Made by a program: the position numbers and the translations under genes. From NCBI GenBank assembly GCA_035578905.1, contig JAQJVL010000157.1, positions 682,001 to 746,000 on the forward strand: DNA of 64,000 nucleotides. Direction: 5' to 3'. This stretch comes from Stictocephala bisonia (Eukaryota; Arthropoda; Insecta; Hemiptera; Membracidae). Positions 44,585-55,100 of the stretch are shown piece by piece. Position 1 is the first letter of the stretch, and each line of letters opens with the position of its first letter. The notes under the pieces are model-generated. The model ran no database searches and had not been told where the DNA came from. It worked only from the letters and a program-made list of their open reading frames with translations.

Positions 44585-47350
44585 CAAAACAAAACACATA
44601 GTTTGAATAAAAATGCAAAGTTAATAATATTTGGTATATATCGCCCACCACACCACTATAACGTAGATTCGTTTTTTAATATTTTTTACAAACTAATATC
44701 TAAGTATTTATCCAAAGATAAGAAATGTCTGGTCATTGGGGATTTAAACTTTAACTGGCTTAAAGAAAATAATGAAATAAGTAGACTTAGAGACCTGATG
44801 AATGAATTTAATTTAATGCAGTATGTTGACTCCCCAACTAGAGTAACGGGCTCTTCATCCACTCTAATAGATCATGTGCTATCCAATGTGGGCCGTGAGA
44901 TAATACAGGTACAAGTGTTAGGAACAGGTCTGTCGGACCATTATGCACAAAAAATCACCCTCCTTTTTAAAAAATCCCGCACAGACAACAACTCTCAGAA
45001 ACAATCAGCCAGGTTCTATTATGACACTTGTTTGGAAAATTTGAACATTCTTAATTTTCTATTAACAAAAGAAGACTGGAACCCTCTAAAAGAAATCTCT
45101 GATGCTGATCAGAAACTGAATATATTTTTCAATATTTTACAGTACCATTTCTCAATTGCTTGTCCCTTAAAAAAGGAAAGGAATAATAAAAATCATAATA
45201 GTAAAAACCCTTGGTTAACTAAAGGTATTGTTATCTCTTCAAAAAATCTAAAAGAACTTGATTTTAAAAGAAAAAATAATCCATCACGAGAATTTTTAGA
45301 CTTTTATAATAAATATAAAAAGATCTACCGCAAGGTGATAAAAACTGCAAAAGCTCTCCACGTGAGTAAGCAACTTACAAGCAGTGATAACTTAGCGAGG
45401 GATGCATGGAGAATAATCGACTCGGACCGGAAAAGAAAACAAGTTCCGCAACCAGTTACTATGCCAAGTCCTGAATGTTTTAATCATTATTTCTCAAACA
45501 TTGGTCATAGTAAACAACAATTGATAACGGAGCCCCGACAACAGTCTTACTCTAACAGATTATGTCCTGATAGTCTTGCTTTGTACCCAACTGACTCCCG
45601 TGAAGTATATAAAATTATCAAGAATTTCAAAAACTCAAATTCAGCTGGATATGATGGCTTAAGTAACAAAACTATTCGACACTGTGCCAGTTACATTTGT
45701 GAACCCTTAGCTGACATTATAAATGCATCTTTGGCTCAGGGACTATTTCCAACTCAACTCAAACAAACTATTATCCGTCCCATTTTTAAAGATGGAGATA
45801 CTAATCTTCCATGTAACTGGCGTCCAGTAGCAATTATTTCAACAATTTCAAAAGTATATGAGCGAGTCTTTGCAAATAGATTATTAAATTATTTATTTCA
45901 ACATAATATTTTGTGTAAAGAGCAATACGGGTTTGTGAGAGGAAGGAATACGACTGATGCTATGGTTGACTTCGTTACCTGTGTAATCACTGCACTAGAT
46001 GAAAAATACAAGACAATGGGACTATTTTTAGATTTACAAAAGGCGTTTGATTGCGTAGATCACGATATACTTTTTGAACGTCTTTACTTGTTAGGAGTGA
46101 GGGGGGTGCCTTTGGAATGGGTTAAATCATATTTACGTAGTAGAATCCAACGAGTAGTTAACAATAATGTTCAGTCCGGAAATTTAATACTAAAATTTGG
46201 AATCCCTCAAGGCTCTGTCTTAGGGCCAATCCTTTTTATCATTTACATTAACAATATTTCGGAAATAGTAAATAACTTAAGAATCACATTATATGCAGAC
46301 GACGTGTCTCTAGTTTTTAAAAATAAATCCTGGAATAATCTCGAAATCGATAGCTTTATCCAACTAACAAATCTTTACCAATATCTTAACAGTAATAATC
46401 TTCACGTAAATCCCACAAAAACAAGCTGTGTAAATTTTTCCAAACAAATTAAAACCGAATCAGACCCGACGATATTTATGAATAACTTTGAACTTCCCTT
46501 TAACAAGGAGGTTAAATACCTTGGATTAATTTTTGACGATAATATCTCATGGAAATCACATATCGATAGCCTATGTTCCAAACTGTCATCACAGTTGTTT
46601 CTCCTCAGAAAATCCGCAAATTACAAAAACGTATTTATTACCAGATTAATATATACATCTCTAATAGAATCACGGCTAAGATATGGAATTGTTTTGTGGG
46701 GCTCTACTTCTCGTTCAAACTTGTTAAGAACCTTCCGCATACAAAAAAGGGCTATCCGAATTATGGCCGGAATAAATAAAAGAACGTCATGCAGATATTA
46801 TTTTAAATCTTTGAACATTTTAACCTTGCCATCAATCTATATTTATGAAACTCTTACTTATTATAAATTTAAATTTTCAAACATTGTAATGGGCTCAGAT
46901 ATACATAATTATGACACCAGGCAAAAGAACCAACATAGACAGACCACGCACAGATTAGAAATTACTACCTGGCTTCCACAAAACATAGGTCCAAAATTGT
47001 TTAATAAATTGCCCGATGTAATTAAACAAGAAGGCACACAGACAAAATTCAAAACTCTTCTACATCAATTTTTATTGGAAAGAGCTTGTTACTCTATTAC
47101 TGAATTTTTAAATACTTAATTAGTTTATAAATGGATTTATACTTGGTTATATATTTTATCTTTATTATTTAGTTAAGCAAGTGTTTTTATTTGATTGAAT
47201 ATGCTATTTTATGTTAATACTGAACAACTAATGTAATTAAATATTATAAATGTAAAATATGCTAATTTGACGTTTGTTATACAATGTTACTAATTGTCAA
47301 CAACAAATAAAATGATTTGATTTGATTTGATTTGATTTGATTTGATTTGA
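44585..47350 (+). mobile_element. 5'-truncated LINE (CR1/jockey group) with TTTGA tail
   Basis: Contains one long ORF, a 190-bp AT-rich 3' UTR, AATAAA at 47306-47311 and about seven TTTGA repeats ending at 47350. The 5' UTR, any ORF1 and the N-terminal half of the endonuclease are missing, as expected from incomplete reverse transcription. The 5' breakpoint lies at or just before 44603. Confidence 0.9.
44603..47119 (+). CDS. LINE ORF2: endonuclease (partial) and reverse transcriptase
   Basis: An uninterrupted 838-codon frame for the polyprotein that copies LINE RNA at the target site. Residues 1-120 are the C-terminal half of the APE-type endonuclease, with YRPP (13-16), GDLNFNW (46-52) and SDH (111-113). 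The reverse transcriptase follows: NSAGYDGLS, then motif A FLDLQKAFDCVDH, GIPQGSVLGPILF, and YADD at residues 564-567 carrying the catalytic aspartates. A thumb and C-terminal region end at TAA 47117-47119. The first codon is TTG with a stop just upstream at 44582, and the N-terminal endonuclease residues are absent, so this is a 5'-truncated copy and not a true start. The open frame implies recent insertion. FLDLQKAFD..DHDIL favours the CR1/jockey group; the exact clade is uncertain. Confidence 0.93.
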   Translation: MNKNAKLIIFGIYRPPHHYNVDSFFNIFYKLISKYLSKDKKCLVIGDLNFNWLKENNEISRLRDLMNEFNLMQYVDSPTRVTGSSSTLIDHVLSNVGREIIQVQVLGTGLSDHYAQKITLLFKKSRTDNNSQKQSARFYYDTCLENLNILNFLLTKEDWNPLKEISDADQKLNIFFNILQYHFSIACPLKKERNNKNHNSKNPWLTKGIVISSKNLKELDFKRKNNPSREFLDFYNKYKKIYRKVIKTAKALHVSKQLTSSDNLARDAWRIIDSDRKRKQVPQPVTMPSPECFNHYFSNIGHSKQQLITEPRQQSYSNRLCPDSLALYPTDSREVYKIIKNFKNSNSAGYDGLSNKTIRHCASYICEPLADIINASLAQGLFPTQLKQTIIRPIFKDGDTNLPCNWRPVAIISTISKVYERVFANRLLNYLFQHNILCKEQYGFVRGRNTTDAMVDFVTCVITALDEKYKTMGLFLDLQKAFDCVDHDILFERLYLLGVRGVPLEWVKSYLRSRIQRVVNNNVQSGNLILKFGIPQGSVLGPILFIIYINNISEIVNNLRITLYADDVSLVFKNKSWNNLEIDSFIQLTNLYQYLNSNNLHVNPTKTSCVNFSKQIKTESDPTIFMNNFELPFNKEVKYLGLIFDDNISWKSHIDSLCSKLSSQLFLLRKSANYKNVFITRLIYTSLIESRLRYGIVLWGSTSRSNLLRTFRIQKRAIRIMAGINKRTSCRYYFKSLNILTLPSIYIYETLTYYKFKFSNIVMGSDIHNYDTRQKNQHRQTTHRLEITTWLPQNIGPKLFNKLPDVIKQEGTQTKFKTLLHQFLLERACYSITEFLNT

Positions 47351-47955
47351 AATAGCATTCTGTCCCTACACGGTAGCCTCCAAACGTTGCAGATTTTCTG
47401 CTACGTCTAAATCTCCCTCCATACCGTTATTAAAACAAAACAATTCTTTTTAAGCTGTTTTAACACATTCCAATTCAGTCACAAAAACATTTACAATAGA
47501 ATAATAAGAATATTCATGTTTTTGAAAACGGAATGTAAACGTCTATTATTAATTTTAAGTTGTGCATGAATATGTTTTTTGTACAAGCTTCATTTATTTT
47601 TATTCCTGATTTTCCATGAAGTCATCATCGAAATAAACAGGCTACATGACGTCATCGAAACAAAACATTATTCATTAAAATAAAATGATAATTTTGGAAA
47701 CTCTTAAGGTAGGTAGTGTCCACAGACTCTTCAGTATGCTGACACGTGTTTAAATAAAGAAAAACGCGTCATTGAACCATTTCGTTTTCCAATGACATGC
47801 GAACGACTGATGGATAAAGAAACAAACCTTGTAAGTTAGCAGGCTCAATTAGTATTCAGTACTCGACGGTTTACTAAACGTGAAGCTTAAGTAGAGTGTA
47901 GTCAACTCTTTTTTATTCATATAAATGACAAACCAAAAAATCTTTGCCTTTTTGG
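47351..47955. other. Unassigned AT-rich sequence
   Basis: No gene or repeat recognised. Confidence 0.35.
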
Positions 47956-48120
47956 GACGTGGACAAAGTGAGCCAAAGACAGTCTGGACCATCTTCTAAA
48001 ATCTGACGAGGACAAAGTGAGCCAAAATCAAATCGAACCATTCAGGAATGTGGTCCAGTTTGTCCGTTCACGAAAGGACAACCTGGGCGACCTTGTAATA
48101 TTACACGCTGTGGACAAAGT
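47956..48120. repeat. Dispersed repeat, copy 1 (GACGTGGACAAAGTG block)
   Basis: The order GACGTGGACAAAGTGWSCCAA, CTGGACCATCTTCTAAAATC, GAGGACAAA, CCGGAATGTGGT-like and AAAGGACAA is shared with 48533-48685. A related fragment (GTGGCTCAGTTTGTCC, AGGACAAAC) sits near 50355. Confidence 0.7.
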
Positions 48121-48204
48121 GTCCCCGCCTTTTTAGCTTCAATTAGGCTATGTAGTACATGACTTTCAAAAATAGAAGAAAGTCACAGAGGTAACCATTC
48201 TCAC

Positions 48205-48400
48205 CGCTCCTGTATCGCCTGACTGGTTTGAGTAGCCAGTAGCGCCAGTCGCTAGCCCGTGATTGATTGGGGATGAAGACGGACAGCTGTACCTGGCTAC
48301 CGGAGGGGTGTCGGCTCTTCTGTCCATACCTGCACACTTCCTGCCCCGGCGGCAACAGAGGACACTTGACATGATCGTGATCATCCGATCGGATTGATAT
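48205..48400 (-). other. Possible exon-like GC-rich segment, unidentified
   Basis: Two minus-strand frames (92 and 89 codons) are open across a GC-rich patch between the two dispersed-repeat copies. A splice-donor-like AGGAGCG|GTGAGAA lies at about 48205. One frame gives a basic/cysteine cluster (CCRRGRKCAGMDRRAD), the other KCPLLPPGQEVCRYGQKSR. I cannot tell which, if either, is used, and no family is recognised. Confidence 0.22.
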
Positions 48401-48532
48401 TTGGGACTTTCCCACGAGCATGTCCTCGCGTACAATTAGTCTTTCATCAAGTACACAAGCTTGTCACAGAGTATGTAATACAAATAGAGTGGGCATAGAC
48501 CCTCCTGCGGTGAAGCCGGCCGTCAACCAAGG

Positions 48533-48685
48533 GACGTGGACAAAGTGTCCCAACGAAAACCTGGACCATCTTCTAAAATCCAGCGAGGACAAATTGAGCA
48601 AACGACAAAGTGTCCCAACAACAAACTGAACCACTCCGGAATGTGGTTCTGATTGTCTCTGTCAAGAAAAGACAAACTCAACAAT
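48533..48685. repeat. Dispersed repeat, copy 2 (GACGTGGACAAAGTG block)
   Basis: Same block order as 47956-48120, with small indels. Both copies are in the same orientation and enclose the GC-rich exon-like patch. Confidence 0.7.
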
Positions 48686-49439
48686 TTTAGGCTTTTAAAT
48701 AATAAATAAAATTACGCTGTAGGCTATAGGCTGTTATTTTTATTGTACATGATTTACAAAGTATAATCAGGCAAATTTTTCAAAAGAGCGTTAACTTCCA
48801 TCTAACTCAAAATGTCGTGATTCAAGATAGTAAACATAATTAAATTCTCTTAAAGTACTTGTTCATCATTTTCTAAAAATTTTTCATCCAGCCTTATGTA
48901 TACTCGAAAATACCTTTCTACTGGCTTTCGTCTTTTCTATTGTTTAGATATTCTTCAAAGATCTTGAGAAGTTATCGAGTGATCAATATTACTAATTATA
49001 ACACATGAAGCCTAGTCGGAATGTAAAATAGTGCCATGCCTCTTTTTTAGCTGCATAATGATAGCACTTTAGACTATCATTCAGTTTGCACTGAGACACA
49101 GTATTGGCCACATATTACACATCCATAGATTGGTTCATACACTTGACCAATCCACATTTATCTGCAGATGTGTTGTTGAATGATGGAAATATATTTAGAT
49201 TAAAAATAGATTTTTTATTGGTTTAGTTAGTTATAAAAGTTGTAACATTCAGTTTTATTTGTAAATCTATTTCCATTTTTTGCTGTCAAACGATAAAAAG
49301 TTAACGTTTTAAGAAAAATATAATTTTATTCAAAACAGGGCAAAATCTACTTTACAATAATTAAGCTTATTCTAATTTTTTTTAAATATAAAATAAAATT
49401 ATTTCAAAAATATTAATTTTTTATACAAAATATTTAGTA
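48686..49439. other. Unassigned AT-rich sequence
   Basis: Nothing recognised. Confidence 0.3.
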
Positions 49440-49500
49440 GGTAACATTCCTTTTCAACCATATCTTGACGATCGGCGTTTTAAGAATAAATAAATGATTT
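49440..49500 (+). mobile_element. Short SINE 3' remnant
   Basis: CGGCGTTTTAAGAATAAATAA matches the 3' end of the SINE family at 34840-34968 and 59737-60180. It lies immediately left of the 49.5-kb hairpin. Confidence 0.4.
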
Positions 49501-49503
49501 AAT

Positions 49504-49679
49504 GTTGTAGATAAATCAAACACTCCAGTAATTATAGATTTCTATTATGTAAGGCCTTCCGGTAACGATGTTACCATCTTCATGTATGTTTGTGTAGGTC
49601 TGAAGATGGTAACATCGTTACCAAAAGGCCTTACACAATAGAAATCTATAATTACTGGAGTGTTTGATTTATGTACAAC
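49504..49679. repeat. Near-perfect hairpin, 79-bp arms
   Basis: 49504-49582 and 49601-49679 are reverse complements with only a few mismatches; the inner 70 bp has about three. The spacer is 18 bp. The arms contain CTGAAGATGGTAACATCGTT (reading from 49600), a word arranged like the CTGAGGAT-stem-GAAA feature of the Penelope fragment at 31190. The hairpin could be a MITE or an inverted duplicate. Confidence 0.85.
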
Positions 49680-49927
49680 CTTAAATTATAAATCCAGTGA
49701 GGAAAGAGCTTGAAGAATGATAAATAAATTGAATGAAATAAATAACAAAACATATTTTGCGCACGTAAACATACTTTGTAAACACGTTACAGCATGTTTG
49801 TTGTTTACGTTAAATGAAATATAAATTGTATTAACATATTCAACGTTTGATGTGGATTACTATTTCTAGGAACCTCGTCACCAGTGGTCAGTCACGACCC
49901 AGCTGAATGTACATAAAAAAAAAAAAA

Positions 49928-50005
49928 AAACTGTACATTAAGTACTTGTACTTGTAAAAACTGTACATTAAGTACTTGTACTTGTAAAAACTGTACATTA
50001 AGTAA
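49928..50005. repeat. 30-bp tandem repeat, about 2.5 copies
   Basis: ACTGTACATTAAGTACTTGT followed by ACTTGTAAAA occurs twice, plus a partial third copy after an A run at 49915-49930. Confidence 0.85.
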
Positions 50006-51322
50006 GTAATGTACTTAAAATTAATATTAACATGTTATTACTATTATTAATACAACTAAACAAAGTATTCTCATACGAGATGTTACCAAAATAAACATAT
50101 ACGAGTGTATCATTCACGATAAGCTTTAGTTAAAAACAATTATTAATAGTCAGTTATAGATGAATGTATTTAAATAAAATGTCACTATGTAACTTGTGAT
50201 ATGTGATAATAATTGTCACGTAAATATGTATTAAAAACATTACGGGATAAACTGTATGAATGACATGAAATTGATTACAAGATATTCAGTTTCAAAAACT
50301 AACCCCAAATTTAGTGTTATTACAGTACAGTTATAGACAAAAATCGCGGATCTTTGGGAGTGGCTCAGTTTGTCCTTTCGCGTTAGGACAAACATTTTAG
50401 CATATGTAGGACAAATAGCACATTCTAGTATAGCAAATAGGAGTGTGCGCCTATTTGCGACCTGTCCACTTGCGGAAACTATATGTTTTCTGACATTTGT
50501 GGCACGATTTGAACTGACCCCCTGATTATTGGTTAATTTATGATTTTGGGATCAGGATCAAGACGGACGGACTACCACTTGCGGCCCAGACTTAATTTTT
50601 CTCTGAGTTATCGTGTTAACTAACTATGAATTAAAACTCGTTAATATCAGGTTTATGTTTTTAGGGTTGGTTGTAGATTTAAAAGCTCTTTACGTGATGG
50701 AGAGGAATCTCTTTAACGTAAAAAATGGACTTTTAGTACATTTGCTTTTGTGATATTTACCAAGATAACTATGGTTCTTTTATATATCTCGAATTTAATC
50801 CAACATAGGTGATGAGTTACTGGACGTTCAAATACAAACAAACATCCAAATATTCGTATTATAATGACAGGTATTACTTTTAATAATAGCGTCGTGCTAC
50901 AAAAAGATAACAAGTTGACAAGAATTGAACCATTGAGTTAATAAGTGGTTTGTGTTATATAGTTATTTATGTTACAAGCTGTTTACCTTGCTTTGATGTG
51001 AAATAAGCTTAAAATCATTAATTTTTATATTGCGCCATACCCTAGAAAATCATTTTTAAATTTCGGTAGCTTATCTAAAAATATAATTGCAACAGTGGTA
51101 ATTCTAAGCACGTTAGCCTTTATTTTGTTGTTATTTTTGAGTACTGTATGGCTGATTCTTAATATTATCAAATGAACAATAATTTGTTTGTCTATTATTC
51201 TATACATACATTATAATCAAACAAAAAATGTATCTCTTGAATTCATGAAAAGGAATCTCTGTAACCTTAACTAAACAAACTGTCTATCATTTAATAACAT
51301 TTTAAAGAAAACATGCGTAGGA
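50006..51322. other. Unassigned AT-rich sequence
   Basis: No gene. Includes the fragment of the GGACAAA dispersed repeat near 50355-50420 and ACTTGCGGCCC near 50578, a word that recurs in reverse complement as GCCGCAAGTG at 52396-52500. Confidence 0.35.
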
Positions 51323-51834
51323 GCTATTATTAGCATGGGACCCCAATATCACAATCGGCGATTAAAGACGATAAGTTATTATTAGCATGGGACCAATATC
51401 ACAATCGGTGATTAAAGACTATAAGTTATTATTAGCATGGGACCAATATCACAATCGGCGATTAAAGACGATAAGTTATTATTAGCATGGGACCAATATC
51501 ACAATCGGTGATTAAAGACTATAAGTTATTATTAGCATGGGACCAATATCACAATCGGTGATTAAAGACTATAAGTTATTATTAGCATGGGACCAATATC
51601 ACAATCGGCGATTAAAGACGATAAGTTATTATTAGCATGGGACCAATATCACAATCGGTGATTAAAGACTATAAGTTATTATTAGCATGGGACCAATATC
51701 ACAATCGGTGATTAAAGACGATAAGTTATTATTAGCATGGGACCAATATCACAATCGGCGATTAAAGACGATAAGTTATTATTAGCATGGGACCAATATC
51801 ACAATCGGCGATTAAAGACGATAAGTTATTATTA
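51323..51834. repeat. 50-bp minisatellite, about 10 copies
   Basis: ATTAGCATGGGACCAATATC recurs every 50 bp (51381, 51431, 51481 and onward) through ACAATCGGYGATTAAAGACK. Two variants (GCG...GACG and GTG...GACT) alternate irregularly. Confidence 0.97.
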
Positions 51835-54087
51835 TTTATTTATTTATTTATTTTTTACTTCGACTAGTCACATTCTAGTATAACATGTTTATGTAATGAT
51901 GGCATGTACTTTCATTCCATACTATACATTTTTTCATTTACAGTTCTTAATGTGTTTAATGTAGCATAAGTCATAATAATTATATTTTCCTTTTTTATTA
52001 CTCTTTAGTTGATAATTGTTTAATTTATCATCATCATTAATTTAAAATACATAAGGTAAAATAAAGAGGGAGGTACAGAATTGTTTTAAATATTGATGGG
52101 ATTATTGGGTATGTCTGACAGAAACTGAAGACTTTTGTCGTACAATGAACCGATTTTTTCCTTAATTATACTAGATTTGGCGTCATTTCCTTTCCTAGCT
52201 CTCTTGTTGTCAGATATACTCGCAACCTCACTTCTACTTTCACTTCCATATCCGGTTTGTATTGATGATCCAGTGATGAACGATTCTTCAAGAGTTAACA
52301 GTTTACCGTGCTCGTGGTAGCTGTAAGGTATAGTAATACAATTGTTATCTCCTGCCGAGGAAGAGGTGAATGTAATTATTATGTTAATCTTCAGTGAGCC
52401 GCAAGTGTCACATCCCTTGTAAGTTACAGCTGTCAACATTTACCAATACAACAATAACTCTAGTTTAATTTATTAGGAGTGCCGCAAGTGGTAGGCTGCC
52501 GCAAGTGGGCGAGACGCAAGTAGCAAGGGTTCGAGAAGAGCTGTAAAGCAAGAACCCTACACATTGATGAATAGATCTGAACGAAGATGTTTTCTTTAAA
52601 AAGGGAAAGCCAAGGCAATTAAAGAAAGTCGGAGGCCTGCAGAAAATAACGACTGGTGGTTTTATCAAAAAGGCCGTTCAGCCCAAAATAGCCATAGTCC
52701 ATTATCCAGACTGTGTTTGGACCCAATTTGTTGGACACAAAGGCCTGTTTACCGCCCTCAGTAGGCCGCCGACTTGCCACGCTACCGTCACTTCTGGAAA
52801 CTACCGGGGGTGTTTGTGAACTGGGACCGAACCACATAAAGGAGAGAAAATATTTGGACCTTCTGCTCAAGTAGGAATGCACATCACCTTTACTTCAGTA
52901 TAACCCTTAGTGGTATCATTAATAATTATTGTATATTTCCAACATTGGGCTTCTATTGTCATTCAGAAGATCCAGGCTTTGTTGGGTTGGTTGTGGGTTT
53001 GGTGGTCGATGTCACAGACAACAAGGAAGAAGTACAAACCTTTGTTACTACTGTACATGTTTGTACTTTAGTTGTTCTAAACAATCAGTTTATGAATAAT
53101 TCAATATCTTTTTTCTAATGTTACGTAATAACTTGCATCCTTTTTCGTTCAACAGAAAAATATTACTAACAGTTTCAGGATATATAATACACAAATGTTA
53201 TAATTAATTGATATGGCTTGTTTTGAATATACTTTTTAGGGGTGTCTCAGACCCCTTTTTACAATCCATTACCCTCCCACTAAATCGTATCAGTTCAATG
53301 ATATTCCACAATATGGGGTTGGTATTTGAAAATTTAAAGTTAAACCCCTAACCCAATTTTATAATTTTAAGATGTTATTTGTCCATAATTGTTGTTATAA
53401 GAGCATAACAAAATGACTGCAAAGAGGTGTTTTCAAGTGCCATCGTGTTTGTATTCATCGGACCTTTAAAATGATTGGTCACAAAATTGGCGTTGCTATT
53501 TGATAATTTAAAGTTACCTCTCTTTTAAAATGGGTAAAAACCTTTAAACCTCAGGAATAACGAATAACTTAAAATAAGAATTTTATTGAGTATGGTGGAC
53601 GTTTCACATCTCTATCTCAATACGTTTATTTTGAACATATATGTATCATTTTTTACTTTCTACTCTGTATGTACAGCGATAGTAATTATTTTTGTTGATA
53701 ATTATCACAAAGTATAAACACCACACGTAACACACATCAATATATTAAAATTAAGAGGTGTAAATTATAAATATATACAACATTTTCATTTTAACTTATA
53801 TATTGTGTAAACATTTAATAAATATATAAAACGTTTGAAATCACAGACAGTGCAAGATAATATATAAAATAGTAATTTACAAAATCTCTTAGTGTACTCA
53901 ATATTTACAAATTTAAAATGTTCACCAATGCATAAAGGCCATTACATTACGATTTAAAGAAAGGCACTACTTAGTAACATTGCTATATATAAAATATTGC
54001 ACTTACAATGCAACATAATCTCTGTACACATTAAAGACCATAGGAACCCTTAGTTTAAGAATGGCAGATTTTCTTACGTTATATAGG
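51835..54087. other. Mostly unassigned sequence
   Basis: Contains the minus-strand ORF at 52086-52439, GCCGCAAGTGG words at 52396, 52482 and 52499, and otherwise AT-rich unique sequence. Further minus-strand frames at 52465-52882 are short and not recognisable. Confidence 0.35.
52086..52439 (-). CDS. Hypothetical 117-residue protein or terminal exon
   Basis: On the minus strand an ATG at 52439 opens a 117-codon frame ending at TAA 52086-52088. The last 85 residues are hydrophilic and mixed (for example LLTLEESFITGSSIQTGYGS, then SDNKRARKGNDAKSS, ending LSDIPNNPINI), unlike the AT-driven frames nearby. A good splice-acceptor-like CTCTTCCTCGGCAG (minus strand) lies inside the frame near residue 30. 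The true coding part may therefore start there as a terminal exon. No domain, signal peptide or membrane segment is evident and I do not recognise the family. It could also be chance. Confidence 0.3.
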   Translation of the reverse strand: MLTAVTYKGCDTCGSLKINIIITFTSSSAGDNNCITIPYSYHEHGKLLTLEESFITGSSIQTGYGSESRSEVASISDNKRARKGNDAKSSIIKEKIGSLYDKSLQFLSDIPNNPINI

Positions 54088-54438
54088 ATTGGCACAGTCG
54101 CTCGACCAGGTAGACGCCATCGAACGAGGAAAAACGGGAATTTTATTATTCCCGTCAACTCTGCGTGGCAGTCATTTGCCCGTGATATAACAAATTTTTA
54201 AATTTAAACCTCACGTTAGGTTAGGTTAGGTTAGGTTAGGTTGGGTTGGGTTGGGTTGGGTTGGGTTGGGTTGGGTTGGGTTAGGTTAGGTTAGGTTAGG
54301 TTAGGTTAGGTTAGGTTAGGTTAGTTGCTTACTTCAATAAGCACCACAGCAGGGAATTTGCGGGGGCAAAAAAGTTCCCATTTTCCCGCATTCTGGCCAC
54401 CTGGCTGCTACTACCTGGCCGGGCGGTGTGTGCCAATC
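54088..54438. mobile_element. Degenerate inverted-repeat structure enclosing a telomeric array
   Basis: GATTGGCACA at 54088-54097 is mirrored by TGTGCCAATC at 54429-54438. The imperfect match continues inward through CCAGGTAG/CTACCTGG and a GGGAA-(T-rich)-CCCG block on both sides of the TTAGG array. No target duplication was seen. Another TGTGCCAATC at 54489-54498 makes the right boundary uncertain. Confidence 0.45.
54216..54324 (+). repeat. Interstitial telomere-like array: TTAGG x5, TTGGG x8, TTAGG x8
   Basis: Exact pentamer blocks can be read: five TTAGG (54216-54240), eight TTGGG (54241-54280), eight TTAGG (54281-54320) and a partial unit. TTAGG is the ancestral insect telomere repeat. 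A pure block of a variant inside a pure array indicates slippage or conversion after the variant arose. Confidence 0.97.
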
Positions 54439-55100
54439 GTGCCTTTCTGAAACTTACAGGTTGACCCTTCTTAATCCCCTCTAATGACTGTGCCAATCGT
54501 GCCATTCCAAATCGGCCAAAAATGTGTGCCAAACGTTCTACGGCCGACCTACTTTATGGTAGGATATTTAAGTTTTAGACCTAAGTATAAAGTCCCATGT
54601 GTGTTCTATTGTATGGTTTATCTAACAATATACTATAAGCCCTCAAGAAAATAATTGAGAAACATGGTTAACTAGGCATTTTATTGTTAAGTTTATCTTA
54701 GATTCATTAAGTCATCAATTAATTGTCGATACTGCATCACTAAACTATGAGTACGGACATTAATATAGTGCGTATGGAATGTTTACAGTTAGTTATCATC
54801 GTTTAGTTTTTTAGTTTAGTTATCTTTTAAAATTTTGAAGTGGAATAAAACAGTATAAAACAGTATGGTCTACTGGGAGATACTAAGTTAGTTAGTTTGC
54901 GTTACTGTACATGTATTTTACATAATGTACGATTGCTAAAAACTACCCTTTCAATGTAGGTCATAAAACTATTTATTTAGATTCTACATCTGACATTATC
55001 TTAATTATATATTAAATTATGTATATAATGCCCAACAGTTCAGAAATACATTAATGTTTTATGAATTATAGTTATGAGATCATATCCAGGAATAACCAGG
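54439..55100. other. Unassigned AT-rich sequence
   Basis: Only extra copies of TGTGCCAATCGTGCC-like words near 54490-54540 were seen. Confidence 0.35.

Noticed and set aside
44603..47119. Host or viral polymerase gene
   Set aside because: The endonuclease plus YADD reverse transcriptase order, 5' truncation and TTTGA tail identify a LINE.
54216..54324. True chromosome end
   Set aside because: Unique sequence continues on both sides, so the TTAGG tract is interstitial.
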